DNA of 64,000 bases from Puniceicoccaceae bacterium 5H (lineage in GTDB: Bacteria > Verrucomicrobiota > Verrucomicrobiia > Opitutales > Oceanipulchritudinaceae), in assembly GCA_009772895.1 (NCBI GenBank), contig WOUP01000010.1:41495-105494 (forward strand), in the 5' to 3' direction. Positions 52,923 to 62,891 of this stretch are shown here, one piece after another. The notes under the pieces are model-generated. The model searched no databases and had not been told where the DNA came from. It worked only from the letters and a program-made list of their open reading frames with translations. Numbering within the stretch: position 1 is the first letter of the stretch; the number at the start of each line of letters is the position of its first letter. Position numbers and translations under genes: made by a program.

Positions 52923-55900
52923 CTACCCGGTGATGCGTTGCAGCAGCGCGCGTAGCTCGGGCTCGCGCACGGGCTTGCTGATATAGTCGTTCATACCGGC
53001 CTCAAGGCAGTCTTCGCGCGCGCCCTGGATGGCGTGAGCCGTCATGGCGACGATCTGGACGTCCGGCTGTCGCTGGCCTGCGCGGATGCGGCGCGTCGCT
53101 TCGTAGCCGTCCATCTCCGGCATCTGGCAGTCCATGAAAATGAGGTCGTAGGACAGGCGCTCGAGCATCTCCAGGGCTTCGCGTCCGTTCGAGGCGCAGT
53201 CGGCGGTATGCCCGAGCTTGCGCAGCAGCAGGGTGATGACGCGTTGATTGACGACCACGTCTTCGGCCACGAGCACCCGCAGGGGGCGTGCGCTCGGCAA
53301 TTTGGGCGCGGGCGGGGAAACTTCGGCCGCCGGTGCATCGTCAACCGACAGGTCCAGCCGTCCCAGCCCGGCCTCGAAGGCCTTGCGCAAGGCTTCGCGG
53401 CGGATAGGCATGGAGAGGGCGCGCGGGCCGCAGGTGGAGCTGCGCAGCCCCGATGGCATGATGACGACGAGGCCGAAGGTGAGTTCGTCCTGCAGCGCGG
53501 TGAGGCGCTGGACCTCCGGAGCGTTTTCCGGCAGCCCGTTTTGCAGGTCGTAGACCACGAGGCGCCAGGGTTCCCCGCGAGTGTGAGCGCTCTGGAGAGC
53601 CGTAACCGCATCGTCGGCATCGGTCGCCGTCGCCGTCGCAACGCCCCAGGCGGCCGCGTAGTGCTCGACGACTTGCGCCTTGGTGGCGTTGGGCCCTTTG
53701 ATCCGGAGCAGGCGGGTATGGGCGGGCAAAGGATCGACGGGTGCGGGCTCGGTTTCGGGGGCCTCCAACCACACGGTGAACCAGAAGGAGGAGCCCTCCC
53801 CGGGCGAGCTCTCGACCCCGATATCACCGTCCATCAGGCCGATGATCTGGCGGCTGATGGCCAGGCCGAGCCCCGTCCCGCCAAAGCGGCGCGTGGTGGA
53901 GCTGTCGGCCTGGCTGAAGGGTTGGAAGAGGCGTTCCTGCACCTCGGGCTCGATGCCGATACCGGTGTCGCGGACTTCGAAGCGCAGCTGTGTATGGCCG
54001 TCGTGCTCGGGATGAACGGTCTCCAGCCGGACCAGGATCTGCCCCTCCGTCGTAAACTTGACGGCGTTGCCGATGAGGTTGAGCAGCACCTGACGCAGGC
54101 GGCCGGCATCGCCGCGCACCCGGTCAGGAGCGTCTGCCGCGATGAGGGAAGCAATCTGCACCCCCTTGGAAAAGGCGCTGGGCGCGAGCAGCTCGATGGT
54201 GTCTTCGACCACCTCACCAGGATCGAAGTCGCCCTTCTCCAGCTCCAGCTTGCCGGCTTCGACCTTGGAGAAATCGAGGATGTCGTTGATGACCGCGAGC
54301 AGGGCTTCGGAGCTGTTGCGGATGGTGCGGACAAATTCGCGCTGTTCATCGTCGAGGCGCGTATCCAGTAACAGGTCGCTCATGCCGATCACGCCACTCA
54401 TGGGGGTGCGGATCTCGTGCGACATGTTGGCGAGGAAGGTGCCCTTGGCTTCGTTGGCCTGCTGGGCCTCCGTCACGGACGCCCGCAACATGCGGTTGCG
54501 CTCGTCCAGCTCTTCCGTGCGAACGCGCACGAGGGCCTCGAGCTGCTGATTCTGGTCCCTTACCCGGCGCACGCGCCAGCGCACAAAAAGGCCGATGGCA
54601 CCCAGTGCCGTGAGACCGTAGAGACCGTAGGCAAACCAGCTGCGGTAAAAGGGCGCGGCGATACGAAAAGGAATGGCCAGCGGTTCGCCGATCGGCCCCG
54701 AGCGGTCGACCAGGCGCACCTGCAGCTCATAGGCCCCCTCCTCCAGCGTCGTCAGGTTGATCGTCGGCTGCGAGCGCGGGACGGACCATTGATCTGAATG
54801 ACCGTAGAGGCGGAACTGGTAACGCGGCGTATTGAGCAGCGTGTGCGTGCCTGGGAAGAGGTCGAACTCGAGGCTGTTGCGGTCGAAGGGGATGCGGTCC
54901 AGCGCACTTGGCTCGGGAGCCAGCGCGTTGTAGATGACCTCGCCGGTGCGGCTGTCCGCCACCGTGGTCAGCATCGGCTGCACGGGTTCCTGCGGCTCTA
55001 CGCCGATGGATTTCTCGATGTGATAGAGCACCCGTCGGCCTTTGACCCACACGTCGTTGTCGTCGGGGAACTGCACGATGGGAAAAATGATACCCAGGCC
55101 GTTGAGAAAGTCGCCATCGAGCCGGTAACCGCCCTGCCCGTCTGGCGACATGCGCGTGAGCCCGCGGTCGTAGGGCATCCAGATCCGGCCCTCGGCGTCT
55201 TCCCGGGGGCGCGTCACCGTCTCGCCCGGACGTGAAAGCAGCTCCTCGATCTCCGGGGCGTCGACGAAGGCCTCGGCCACATCGTCGTAATAGTAGCGAC
55301 GAGGCGCGAGGTAAGACATGACCACGATGTCGCCAATCGCCCCCAGGCTGACCCAGGTGGGCGTGGGGGCGTCGAAGTCGTCGAACACGCGCACATCCAG
55401 CGCGTCCCCCGTCACGCTGATGCGCGCCACCCGGTCCACCCCCAGCTCCAGCCAGGCCGCATGATCCGTCAGCATGACGACCGAGGGAAACCCGACTCCC
55501 GGCTGGCGCGGGACGAACTCCCGCCACTGCCCGTCTTCCCAGCGCACGGCCGTGATGAGGTCGACGCTGAAGACCAGCACCGTCTCGTCGTCCCAACGCA
55601 CCAGCCGGGTAATATTGGTGCCGTCGAGGATCTTGGTCGTTTCTCCGCCCGGCGAATAGTGATACAGGCCGACTTCGTTGCCGATGACCAGGCCGTGGGG
55701 CGTCGCCGCCGCCGTCCACACCCCCTCTTTGAGCGGGATGGCCATGGGCACGAACTTGCAGGGCTCGCCCGGGCGGTATTGGCGCGCGCGGTAAATGCGC
55801 CCATCGGAAACGATGTAGAGGTGCTCCCCGCTGCGCACGGCTTCCGGCCAGCGCAGATCGAGCCCGGAGCGGTGATCGACCACGCTGACGGGGGAACCGT

Positions 55901-56876
55901 AGTAGATTTTGGTCACGCCTTCGGTCGAGGATACCCAGAGCAGGCCGGATTCGTTTGCTTCCAGGTCAGAGATACTGCGGTAGGCAGGATCGCGGAAGGC
56001 ACGCTTGAGCTTGCCCTCCCGGTCGAGCAGGAACAGGCCTTCGCCCTTGATCGCCACCGCCACGCCGTCGTCCAGCTTGGAGAGCGCGGCCACGCCATAC
56101 ATCAGCAGCGGGTCGATCTCGGTCTCCCACAGCCGGATGTCCTGGCCGTCGTAGAACGCCAGTCGATTGGAGGAGAGCGCGAGCAACGCGTGATCGTCGT
56201 CCCACGCGATGCCCAGGTCGATCGGCATAAGCCGGCGCCCTTCAAAGTAAACTGGGTCCAGCTTGCCGTTTTCGCGGTTGATCCGCCACACTCCGCTGAC
56301 GTTGCAGGAGATGTAGCCTTCGCCCGCCACGGTAAACGGCACATCCGTCGTGCCCGCGATCTTGAAAATGCTGTGCTGCTGCGTCTCGAAGTCGTAATAG
56401 ACGCTGCCGAAGGGCGAGGACCAGATGACGCCGTGCGCGGTCGCCACCATACGGTCGAACTTCGAGCTCAAGACCCAGGAGGGCACTTGCTCCGGCCTCA
56501 GCGTGACCGTCTTGAACGTGCCCTTGGGCGTGCGTTCGAGGTAGCCCCAGGTGCTGTCGCTCCCCCAATAGGTGCGCCCGTCCGGGGCGTGCACGATCTC
56601 GGTGATGGAACGGTTGTGGGATTCGGGATCGATCACGTCGGACCAGCCTATATCGTCGAAGACCAGCATGGAGCCCTGTTCGACCACCATCAACCGGCCT
56701 AATGGATCGGTCGTCAGGTTGGCATTGGGCACCACATCGCCAATCTCACCAAAGCTGTAGGTACGCGTCATCGGCTGGCCGATCACCTGCGGCCCCCCTG
56801 CCCACAAGGACGGGAGCCACAGCCAACAAGCGCAGCAGAAAAAGCAAAGGATATGGATATAGCGCGGTACAGCCAC
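52923..56876 (-). CDS. Hybrid histidine kinase with periplasmic propeller and two receiver domains
   Basis: 1317 aa with signal peptide (residues 1-26). Roughly 40-690 are propeller repeats ([20 protein letters not shown] and similar), 690-760 a Y_Y_Y domain ([19 protein letters not shown]), then a membrane helix ([20 protein letters not shown]), a linker coil, HisKA ([25 protein letters not shown]), HATPase_c ([21 protein letters not shown]), a degenerate receiver-like segment and a full receiver ([43 protein letters not shown]). No AraC output domain, so it signals through another protein rather than acting as a one-protein HTCS. Beside a GH43 and a receptor fragment. Confidence 0.93.
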   Translation of the reverse strand: MAVPRYIHILCFFCCACWLWLPSLWAGGPQVIGQPMTRTYSFGEIGDVVPNANLTTDPLGRLMVVEQGSMLVFDDIGWSDVIDPESHNRSITEIVHAPDGRTYWGSDSTWGYLERTPKGTFKTVTLRPEQVPSWVLSSKFDRMVATAHGVIWSSPFGSVYYDFETQQHSIFKIAGTTDVPFTVAGEGYISCNVSGVWRINRENGKLDPVYFEGRRLMPIDLGIAWDDDHALLALSSNRLAFYDGQDIRLWETEIDPLLMYGVAALSKLDDGVAVAIKGEGLFLLDREGKLKRAFRDPAYRSISDLEANESGLLWVSSTEGVTKIYYGSPVSVVDHRSGLDLRWPEAVRSGEHLYIVSDGRIYRARQYRPGEPCKFVPMAIPLKEGVWTAAATPHGLVIGNEVGLYHYSPGGETTKILDGTNITRLVRWDDETVLVFSVDLITAVRWEDGQWREFVPRQPGVGFPSVVMLTDHAAWLELGVDRVARISVTGDALDVRVFDDFDAPTPTWVSLGAIGDIVVMSYLAPRRYYYDDVAEAFVDAPEIEELLSRPGETVTRPREDAEGRIWMPYDRGLTRMSPDGQGGYRLDGDFLNGLGIIFPIVQFPDDNDVWVKGRRVLYHIEKSIGVEPQEPVQPMLTTVADSRTGEVIYNALAPEPSALDRIPFDRNSLEFDLFPGTHTLLNTPRYQFRLYGHSDQWSVPRSQPTINLTTLEEGAYELQVRLVDRSGPIGEPLAIPFRIAAPFYRSWFAYGLYGLTALGAIGLFVRWRVRRVRDQNQQLEALVRVRTEELDERNRMLRASVTEAQQANEAKGTFLANMSHEIRTPMSGVIGMSDLLLDTRLDDEQREFVRTIRNSSEALLAVINDILDFSKVEAGKLELEKGDFDPGEVVEDTIELLAPSAFSKGVQIASLIAADAPDRVRGDAGRLRQVLLNLIGNAVKFTTEGQILVRLETVHPEHDGHTQLRFEVRDTGIGIEPEVQERLFQPFSQADSSTTRRFGGTGLGLAISRQIIGLMDGDIGVESSPGEGSSFWFTVWLEAPETEPAPVDPLPAHTRLLRIKGPNATKAQVVEHYAAAWGVATATATDADDAVTALQSAHTRGEPWRLVVYDLQNGLPENAPEVQRLTALQDELTFGLVVIMPSGLRSSTCGPRALSMPIRREALRKAFEAGLGRLDLSVDDAPAAEVSPPAPKLPSARPLRVLVAEDVVVNQRVITLLLRKLGHTADCASNGREALEMLERLSYDLIFMDCQMPEMDGYEATRRIRAGQRQPDVQIVAMTAHAIQGAREDCLEAGMNDYISKPVREPELRALLQRITG

Positions 56877-57013
56877 CTTCAGGCGGGAGGGGAGAGATCA
56901 TGCGGGGGGAGTCAAGAACCGCAACAACTCCTACATCGGCCTGATACGCGATGCCTTGAATGGGATATACACAAAAATAACGTTTATGCGTAGGTGTTCC
57001 TCTGCGGCCATCC

Positions 57014-58018
57014 TCAGTCTTGCGTCACTTCACGCACGATGCGCAATGTTTCGCCGGTATCCTCGAGCTCAAACAGGTGGATGCGCTCGGTCCGGTGATT
57101 GGGCTGATGCAGCGCCATCATCAGCTTGCCGTCGAAGGTCTGGAAGAGGCAACCGTGGCCCCCGTCCCGATCGAAAACCGGCTCCGCCTGCTGCCGCCAC
57201 GGGCCCGCCAGCTTGCCGCTGTCGGAGATCGCCAGGCCCACGGTGTAGCCGCCCTCGCCCACGCTCGACCAGATCATGAACAGCTTGCCGGATTTCGAGG
57301 TATAGAACGACGGGCCGTCGGTGATCCATGCCCCCCGATCGGCCAGCATCTGCGACCACGGGGCCTCGCTGCCGTAAAACAGGCGCCGAGGCTCTCCGAC
57401 CGTGCCCGAGAGGTCGTCCTTCAGCTGGATCATCTCCACCGTGCCGTTTACGATCTGCACCCACTCGTGGCAGTAGACCATGTAGGGCGTGCCGTCTTCG
57501 ACCCACAGGGTGCCGTCGAGCGTCATCATGTCTTCCGGCAGCGTCGGCTTGCGCTCAAAGGGCTCGAACGGCCCCAGCGGCGAATCGCTGACGAGGATCT
57601 GCGAACCGCGCCGCACCCGAGGGAGCCAGTCGCGCCATTGTTCGCAAAGCTCGGTCGAGGAGTTGAAGGTGAGGAAGAGGTAATACTTGCCCTTGTAGGA
57701 GTGCATCTCGGGCGCCCAGATGCCGCGCATCGTCACCCCCGGCCAGAAGGCCTCGGGCGTCTCGAAAATCTTGTGCGGCCCTTCCCAGTGCTCGAGGTCG
57801 TGGCTCGTGTAGGCCATCACGACCCCGCGCCGGTGGTCCACGTCTCGCCCGTGAAACATGGATGAAACCAGGTAATAGGTCTCGCTTTCCGGGTCGGCCA
57901 GCACGGCGGCGTCGCGCATGTGCTTGTCCGCCAGGCGGATGGTTTCGCGTTCAGCGTGCAGGGCGGGCGTCAGTAGGGCCAGGGCGAGGGAGAGCAAGGG
58001 GTACAGGGGTAGCTTCAT
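57014..58018 (-). CDS. Secreted glycoside hydrolase family 43 protein
   Basis: 334 aa from ATG 58018 with signal peptide (LPLYPLLSLALALLTPALHA). Five-bladed GH43 propeller: base Asp in KHMRDAAVLADPESETYYL, GIWAPEMHSYKGKYYLFLT, DGTLWVEDGTPYMVYCHEW, WITDGPSFYTSKSGKLFMIW, and the metal His in DGGHGCLFQTFDG. Family members in this subgroup carry DGP where most have EGP. Expected to act on arabinose- or xylose-containing glycans. The hybrid sensor lies behind it on the same strand. Confidence 0.92.
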   Translation of the reverse strand: MKLPLYPLLSLALALLTPALHAERETIRLADKHMRDAAVLADPESETYYLVSSMFHGRDVDHRRGVVMAYTSHDLEHWEGPHKIFETPEAFWPGVTMRGIWAPEMHSYKGKYYLFLTFNSSTELCEQWRDWLPRVRRGSQILVSDSPLGPFEPFERKPTLPEDMMTLDGTLWVEDGTPYMVYCHEWVQIVNGTVEMIQLKDDLSGTVGEPRRLFYGSEAPWSQMLADRGAWITDGPSFYTSKSGKLFMIWSSVGEGGYTVGLAISDSGKLAGPWRQQAEPVFDRDGGHGCLFQTFDGKLMMALHQPNHRTERIHLFELEDTGETLRIVREVTQD

Positions 58019-58118
58019 ACCGCCCAAGGTGCACCTGTCCAGCCCGCCGCACAAGCACCGTCCAAGCGGACTGTTTGAGCCCTGCCCTGCCGCCTTCCCG
58101 CCTGGAAACGGCGGAATC

Positions 58119-58640
58119 CCCCACGCGGGCACCTTGAAGAGGTGCCAGCAACGAACCATTCCACCCGCTACAGTAGCACGCCCTTCGGGGTGCATTCGCG
58201 CGTGGGACGCATTCCGGTGGTGTCGGCGACCAGAGGGCCGCCTCAACCACCGGCTACAGGCTGTGACCCCTCCAGGGTCGGCGGATCAGGGTAGAGCGCA
58301 GCGTCCACGCAAGCCGCATGGGAGCTCAAAAAGGCTGAAGCTCGTGCCTCATCCCTGAAAACGTCCACCCCGCGATCCTCCCTCGCGCCTTAATCCATAG
58401 AGCGTGGGCGGTCCACCCGTGCGGCTTGGCGGCTTGGCGTTCGCCCATCTGCACGGTTCGCCATGCTGACCACGGCTGGTCCTGAGACGGCGCCCTACCG
58501 ATCCCCAGCAAGCTGAAGGCTTGCCAGCCTCTAGCCGGTGGTTGAACACGCGTAGCGGGCGACACCACCGGTCAGCCGACCCCACACACGCGGGCACCTT
58601 GGAGAGGTGCCAGCAACGCGGCGATTCCACCCGCTACGCC
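58119..58640 (-). repeat. Modular repeat block, left copy (minus orientation)
   Basis: Reading from 58640 to 58119 it holds, in order: a module with TTGCTGGCACCTCTCCAAGG; a module ACCGGTGGTGTCGCCCGC...TTCAACCACCGGCTAGAGG; a module with GGCGCCGTC...CAGCATGGCG...CACGGGTGGACCGCC; and a module GACGCTGCGCTCTACCCTGA...GGAGGGGTCACAGCCTGTAG...GACACCACCGGAATGC, then module one again. The same modules recur in the same order on + at 60623-61345. No credible gene lies in it; predicted frames are repeat shadows. It fills the gap between GH43 and the MFS gene. Confidence 0.8.
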
Positions 58641-58646
58641 CCGGCC

Positions 58647-59882
58647 CTAACAACACACCGGCGCGGATTCCGTGCGCTCGGCCACCGTGCGGTAACACAG
58701 GATCAGCGCCAGCGCGACGCCGGTCAGGGCCGCACAGACGAGAAAGGCGTTCTGGTGCCCCACCGCCTCGACGATGAAGCCGAAGGAAAACATGCCGACC
58801 AGGCTGCCCGCCGCCTGCGAATTGGAGAAGATCGACGTCGCCAGCCCGAGTTGGCGCGGCAACAGGTCCTGGAAGAACAGGATCGCCACATTGGTCAGGA
58901 TGGCGAAAGACGCACCGTTGAGGCACTGCAGCAGGTAGACGTGCCAGGGCGCCGACGCTGCGGCCAACCCCAGAAAATACAGCAGCGTGATCCCCACCCC
59001 GAGCTTGATCAGCGGCAACTGAAAGCCCTTCGCCGCCAGGTGCCCGAACCATAGCATGAGCGGGATCTCCACCAGCGGCCCGATGCCGAAGACGATCCCG
59101 AAGTCCCGCTCCGTGCCGCCCAGGCTGCGCGTAATCGCCAGCGGCAGGTTCATCATGTTGATCGCGTTGGCGGCAAAGACGGCGGCGAAAGTCAGGAAGC
59201 ACAGCAGCAAGTCCGGTCGCAAAAGCGTCTTCGCAAACGCCTGACGCGGCTGGCCCTGCGGCGCGCGCTCCCGCCGGCGGTGCGGCACAAAAAACAGCAC
59301 CCCCACCAGAAACGCCCCATAGAGCGCCGCCGCCGCCAGGTAGAGCCCACGAAAGCCGAAGGCCAGCAGCATGGCCGAACCCAGCGCCGGCCCCACCGTC
59401 CACGAAAACGAAAAGCAGACCCGCACCACGCTCATGATGAAGCCCGAGCCCTCCTGCGACGCCTCCTCCCGCCGATCGTAGACCTCTCGCACATGGGAGA
59501 ACAGCTGCGCAAAGCAGATCGACGCCAGCGCGTGCAGGCTGCAGCCGATCAGCACCAGCCAAAGGGGGTCGCGCACCAGCGCATAGCCCGTGAAGCCCAG
59601 CAGGCCGCCCACACTGCCCACGATCAGCATGTTGCGGCGCGAAAACGTGGTGTCCGACAAGCGCCCCAGGGCGGTGCTGACAAGCATCGCGCTGACCGAC
59701 GTCATCGTCATGAACAGGCTGAACTGGGTCGGCGTCAGCCCCACCTCCTCCGTGCCCCACTTGGACATGAACGGCGCGGCAAACGCAAACGCGGTGCCGA
59801 GCGCGAAGGTCGAGGCCAGCAAGCCAGTGAAGTTGGGCTGCCGGTGCAGCTGACGGGCGGTTTGGAACAGGCGACGGAGCAT
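58647..59882 (-). CDS. MFS transporter (sugar-efflux/SetA-like)
   Basis: 411 aa from ATG 59882 (a GTG 18 bp upstream is possible). Twelve membrane segments: LLASTFALGTAFAFAAPFMS, FSLFMTMTSVSAMLVSTALG and others. The cytoplasmic loop 2-3 carries the MFS motif as GRLSDTTFSRRNM, and there are QEGSGFIMSVVRVCFSFSWTVGPALGS and FRGLYLAAAALYGAFLVGVL. It resembles SetA/SotA-type exporters. Ends CCYRTVAERTESAPVCC. Enclosed by inverted copies of the repeat family. Confidence 0.93.
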   Translation of the reverse strand: MLRRLFQTARQLHRQPNFTGLLASTFALGTAFAFAAPFMSKWGTEEVGLTPTQFSLFMTMTSVSAMLVSTALGRLSDTTFSRRNMLIVGSVGGLLGFTGYALVRDPLWLVLIGCSLHALASICFAQLFSHVREVYDRREEASQEGSGFIMSVVRVCFSFSWTVGPALGSAMLLAFGFRGLYLAAAALYGAFLVGVLFFVPHRRRERAPQGQPRQAFAKTLLRPDLLLCFLTFAAVFAANAINMMNLPLAITRSLGGTERDFGIVFGIGPLVEIPLMLWFGHLAAKGFQLPLIKLGVGITLLYFLGLAAASAPWHVYLLQCLNGASFAILTNVAILFFQDLLPRQLGLATSIFSNSQAAGSLVGMFSFGFIVEAVGHQNAFLVCAALTGVALALILCYRTVAERTESAPVCC

Positions 59883-59900
59883 ACGGGATGAGCCCGCCAC

Positions 59901-60549
59901 CTTCGCACCAATCGCGCCACCCTGCGTAGCTCAACAAAAGCGGACAGTCAGAGCCGGCCCTGCCGCGTTGGCAGGATGCGGTCGTTCCCTCCGAGGCAAC
60001 CTCCTCCCCTTCTGGCCAAGCTGGAGCCAACCACCATCCCCCACGGGGGGCATTGGGGGGAGTTTTCGCTCTGTTATCTTCTCTGCTATCCTCTTTGTTA
60101 TCCCTATTAATGTAGGGGCGCGCCAAAAGTGTCGTGGCAGGGGTGTCAGAACCGTCGTGGCTGCCATGACAGATCCGCGTGTCTGCCACGACGGAATGGA
60201 CAGGGGTGAAGTCCTCAGAGTCGTCCACCTCCTCGGCGGGTTCGGGTTCGGTTTCGGGTTCGATCATGACGACCCGCAGCGTGCGACGGCGTCCGTCAAA
60301 GCCCGCAGCTTCGACCCAGCCCGCCGCGCGCAACCTCGCCAGCGAACGCTGCACCGTGCGCGCACTCAGGCCCAGGCAGTCCGCCAGGTAGGCGTTGGAC
60401 GCAAAGCAGCCGCGTTCGCCATCCAGCCCGGCGATCAGCATCAGCAACAGCTTTTCGCGCGCCGCCAACGCCGTCTCGCGGCACAACGCCGCCTGAAGCC
60501 ACACGCCCCGAAATCCGTCCCCCGCCCGTTGTGCCCCCTGCCGCACCAT
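59901..60549 (-). CDS. Rep-type helix-turn-helix protein without a stop codon before the MFS gene
   Basis: From ATG 60549: GFRGVWLQAALCRETALAARE, LLLMLIAGLDGERGCFASNAYLADCLGLSARTVQRSLARLRAAGW, a pattern I know from HTH_36-type replication-initiator and phage-associated HTH proteins. After the domain an acidic linker (EPETEPEPAEEVDDSEDF), YINRDNKEDSREDN and then a low-complexity tail. This frame does not stop before or inside the MFS gene but runs on to 58531; the part past about 59900 is a shadow of the MFS coding frame. So the true end is unclear: either a lost stop or a frameshift. Confidence 0.55.
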
Positions 60550-60622
60550 GAGCCGTATTGTAGCAGAAACACGTGAACATTTGAATCGTTGTTTTTGGGC
60601 AATGTGGAAAGGGCACCCCGGA

Positions 60623-61345
60623 GGGCATGCCACCGTGGCGGGTGCGCATGGCCCGTTGCTGGCACCTCTTCAAGGTGCCCCCGTGAGGGGACGGCTGACC
60701 GGTGGTGTCGCCCGCTACCGCGTGCTCAACCACCGGCTAGAAGCTGGCATCCCGCCGGGATGCTTCAGGCAGGGCGCCGACCCCGAATCAACCGTGGAGT
60801 GCCAGCATGGCGGGTCGTGGATTGTGCGAACGCGAAGCCACCAAGAGGCACGGGTAGACCGCTCAACGCGTTTGGGAGTGCGGCGCATCCCGTCGCTTCC
60901 CCGCGGACCGGAGGTCGGGAGCGTGCGTTTAGCGCCGCGCTCCACAAGCGCGTTGGATGTTCGATAGCTTGCGGACGCTACGCCCTACCCTTCCCCGCGG
61001 ACCCCGGAGGGGTCACAGCTTGTAGCCGGTGGTTGAGGGGGACCGCAGAGGACCCCGACACCACCGGAATGCCCCCTCACGCGAATGCACCCCGAAGGGC
61101 GTGCCACCGTAGCGGGTGGGATTGGCCCGTTGCTGGCACCTCTTCAAGGTGCTTCCGTGGGGGACGGGGTTCCGGTGGTGTCGCCCGCTGCGCGTGCTCA
61201 ACCACCGGCTAGAGGCTGGCATCCCGCTGGGATGCTTCAGGCAGGGCGCCGACCCCGAATCAACCGTGGAGTGCCAGCATGGCGAGGCGTGCAGATGGGC
61301 GTTGGGCGTTCGATAGCTTGTGGACGCTACGCCCTACCCTGATCC
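60623..61345 (+). repeat. Modular repeat block, right copy (plus orientation, extended)
   Basis: On + the modules run: TTGCTGGCACCTCTTCAAGG (60655), ACCGGTGGTGTCGCCCGC with AACCACCGGCTAGAAGCTGG (60699), GATGCTTCAGGCAGGGCGCC (60769), AGCATGGCG and CACGGGTAGACCGC (60803-60870), GACGCTACGCCCTACCCTTC (60975), GAGGGGTCACAGCTTGTAGC (61007), then module one again (61130), the CCGGTGGTGTCGCCCGC module (61171), GATGCTTCAGGCAGGGCGCC (61230) and a last GACGCTACGCCCTACCCTGA (61324). Same order as the inverted left block, with one more round. Confidence 0.8.
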
Positions 61346-61431
61346 GCGACGGGCGTCCCGTATTCCCCGTTGCCAAGCAAAGGGATAGGCGTGTAATGTC
61401 GGCGCTTTTACGACCGTAACCCCATACATTT

Positions 61432-62745
61432 ATGACGATGAAGCCCATCCCTACCGGTTTTGGCACCAAGGCCCTGCATGCGGGTCAGCAACCCGACCCC
61501 GCCACTGGCTCCCGCGCGGTGCCGATCTACCAGACGACTAGCTACGTCTTCCGGGATACCGAGCATGCCGCCAACCTGTTTGCCCTGAAGGAGTTGGGCA
61601 ATATCTACACGCGCATCATGAACCCGACCAACGATGTGCTGGAGCAGCGCGTGGCGGCCCTGGAGGGCGGCACCGGCGGTCTGGCCCACGCCTCGGGTAG
61701 CGCGGCGGTCACCAACGCCATCCTCAACATCGCCAGCGCGGGCGACCACATCGTCTCGGTCACGCAGCTCTACGGCGGCACCTACAACCTTTTTCACCAC
61801 ACGCTGCCCAAGCTCGGCATCGAGGTCTCGTTTATCGACGGCACCGATCCTGAGGCGTTCCGCCAGGCGGCCAAGGACAACACCAAGGCCTTTTACGGTG
61901 AGACCCTGGGCAACCCGAGCCTCAACATCTTCCCCATCGCCGAGGTGGCCGCGATCGGGCGTGAGATGGGCATCCCGCTGATCCTGGACAACACAGCGCT
62001 GAGCCCCGCCCTGTGCCGCCCGATCGAGCACGGCGCCAATATCGTGGTCCACAGCCTGACGAAGTTCATGGGCGGCCACGGCACCAGCATCGGCGGCATC
62101 GTGGTCGACGGCGGCAACTTCGACTGGGCCGCCAGCGGTCGCTTCCCAGGCTTCACCACCGCCGATCCGTCCTACCACGGCCTGGTCTACTCGGACGTAT
62201 TTCAGGCGTTCGAGCCTTTCGGCGGCGCCAACATCGCCTACATCATGAAGATGCGTCTGCAGCTGCTGCGCGACACGGGCAACTGCGCCTCGCCGTTTAA
62301 CAGCTTCATGCACCTGCAGGGCATCGAAACGCTGCACCTGCGCATGGAGCGCCACTGCAGCAATGCCCAGAAGGTGGCTGAGTTTCTGCAGGCGCACGAC
62401 AAGGTGGCGTGGGTCAACTATCCGGGCCTGTCCGACCACAAGGATCACGAGCGCGCCAACAAATACCTCACCGGCGGTTACGGTGCGCTCCTGGGCTTTG
62501 GCGTGAAGGGCGGCCTCGAAGCCGGACGCAAGTTCATCGAGCAGCTGAAGGTCTTCAGTCACCTCGCGAACATCGGGGACGCCAAGAGCCTCGCCATCCA
62601 CCCGGCCAGCACCACCCACAGCCAGCTGACCGAAGAGGAGCAGATCACCACCGGCACCCTGCCCGACTACGTGCGCCTCAGCATCGGCATCGAAGATCCG
62701 CAGGACCTGCTCAACGATCTCGACCAGGCGCTCAAGGCGGTTTAG
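61432..62745 (+). CDS. metY: O-acetylhomoserine sulfhydrylase (MetY)
   Basis: 437 aa. Cys/Met metabolism PLP enzyme: [32 protein letters not shown] covers the N-terminal signature, [22 protein letters not shown], and the PLP lysine K211 in [16 protein letters not shown]. The long ~430-aa form and the [10 protein letters not shown] end mark it as O-acetylhomoserine aminocarboxypropyltransferase. Direct sulfide assimilation into homocysteine. Leader of about 85 bp after the repeat block; no SAM riboswitch consensus seen. Followed by a terminator. Confidence 0.95.
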   Translation: MTMKPIPTGFGTKALHAGQQPDPATGSRAVPIYQTTSYVFRDTEHAANLFALKELGNIYTRIMNPTNDVLEQRVAALEGGTGGLAHASGSAAVTNAILNIASAGDHIVSVTQLYGGTYNLFHHTLPKLGIEVSFIDGTDPEAFRQAAKDNTKAFYGETLGNPSLNIFPIAEVAAIGREMGIPLILDNTALSPALCRPIEHGANIVVHSLTKFMGGHGTSIGGIVVDGGNFDWAASGRFPGFTTADPSYHGLVYSDVFQAFEPFGGANIAYIMKMRLQLLRDTGNCASPFNSFMHLQGIETLHLRMERHCSNAQKVAEFLQAHDKVAWVNYPGLSDHKDHERANKYLTGGYGALLGFGVKGGLEAGRKFIEQLKVFSHLANIGDAKSLAIHPASTTHSQLTEEEQITTGTLPDYVRLSIGIEDPQDLLNDLDQALKAV

Positions 62746-62768
62746 GCACCATTACATACGGTTTTAGC

Positions 62769-62797
62769 AAGGGAGGCGGTAACGTCTCCCTTTTTTA
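62769..62797 (+). terminator. Rho-independent terminator after metY
   Basis: AAGGGAGGCGGTAACGTCTCCC and six T, 24 bp after the metY stop: stem GGGAG(G)C / G(T)CTCCC with short loop. Confidence 0.9.
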
Positions 62798-62891
62798 TGG
62801 GCGGCATAAAGTGCACAAGAACTTAACTTACCATATCGTATTTTAAATTGGCCATAGCGGGAGGGGAGGGGGTAGGTAATTTAAGCATCCT

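Noticed and set aside
60550..61345. Several frames of 60-140 codons in the repeat block
   Set aside because: They recur with the repeat modules, in all frames and both strands, so they are translations of repeats and not genes.
61346..61431. SAM or SAH riboswitch before metY
   Set aside because: The leader is about 85 nt after the repeat block and shows none of the conserved riboswitch elements; only repeat-derived sequence and a short AT stretch are seen.
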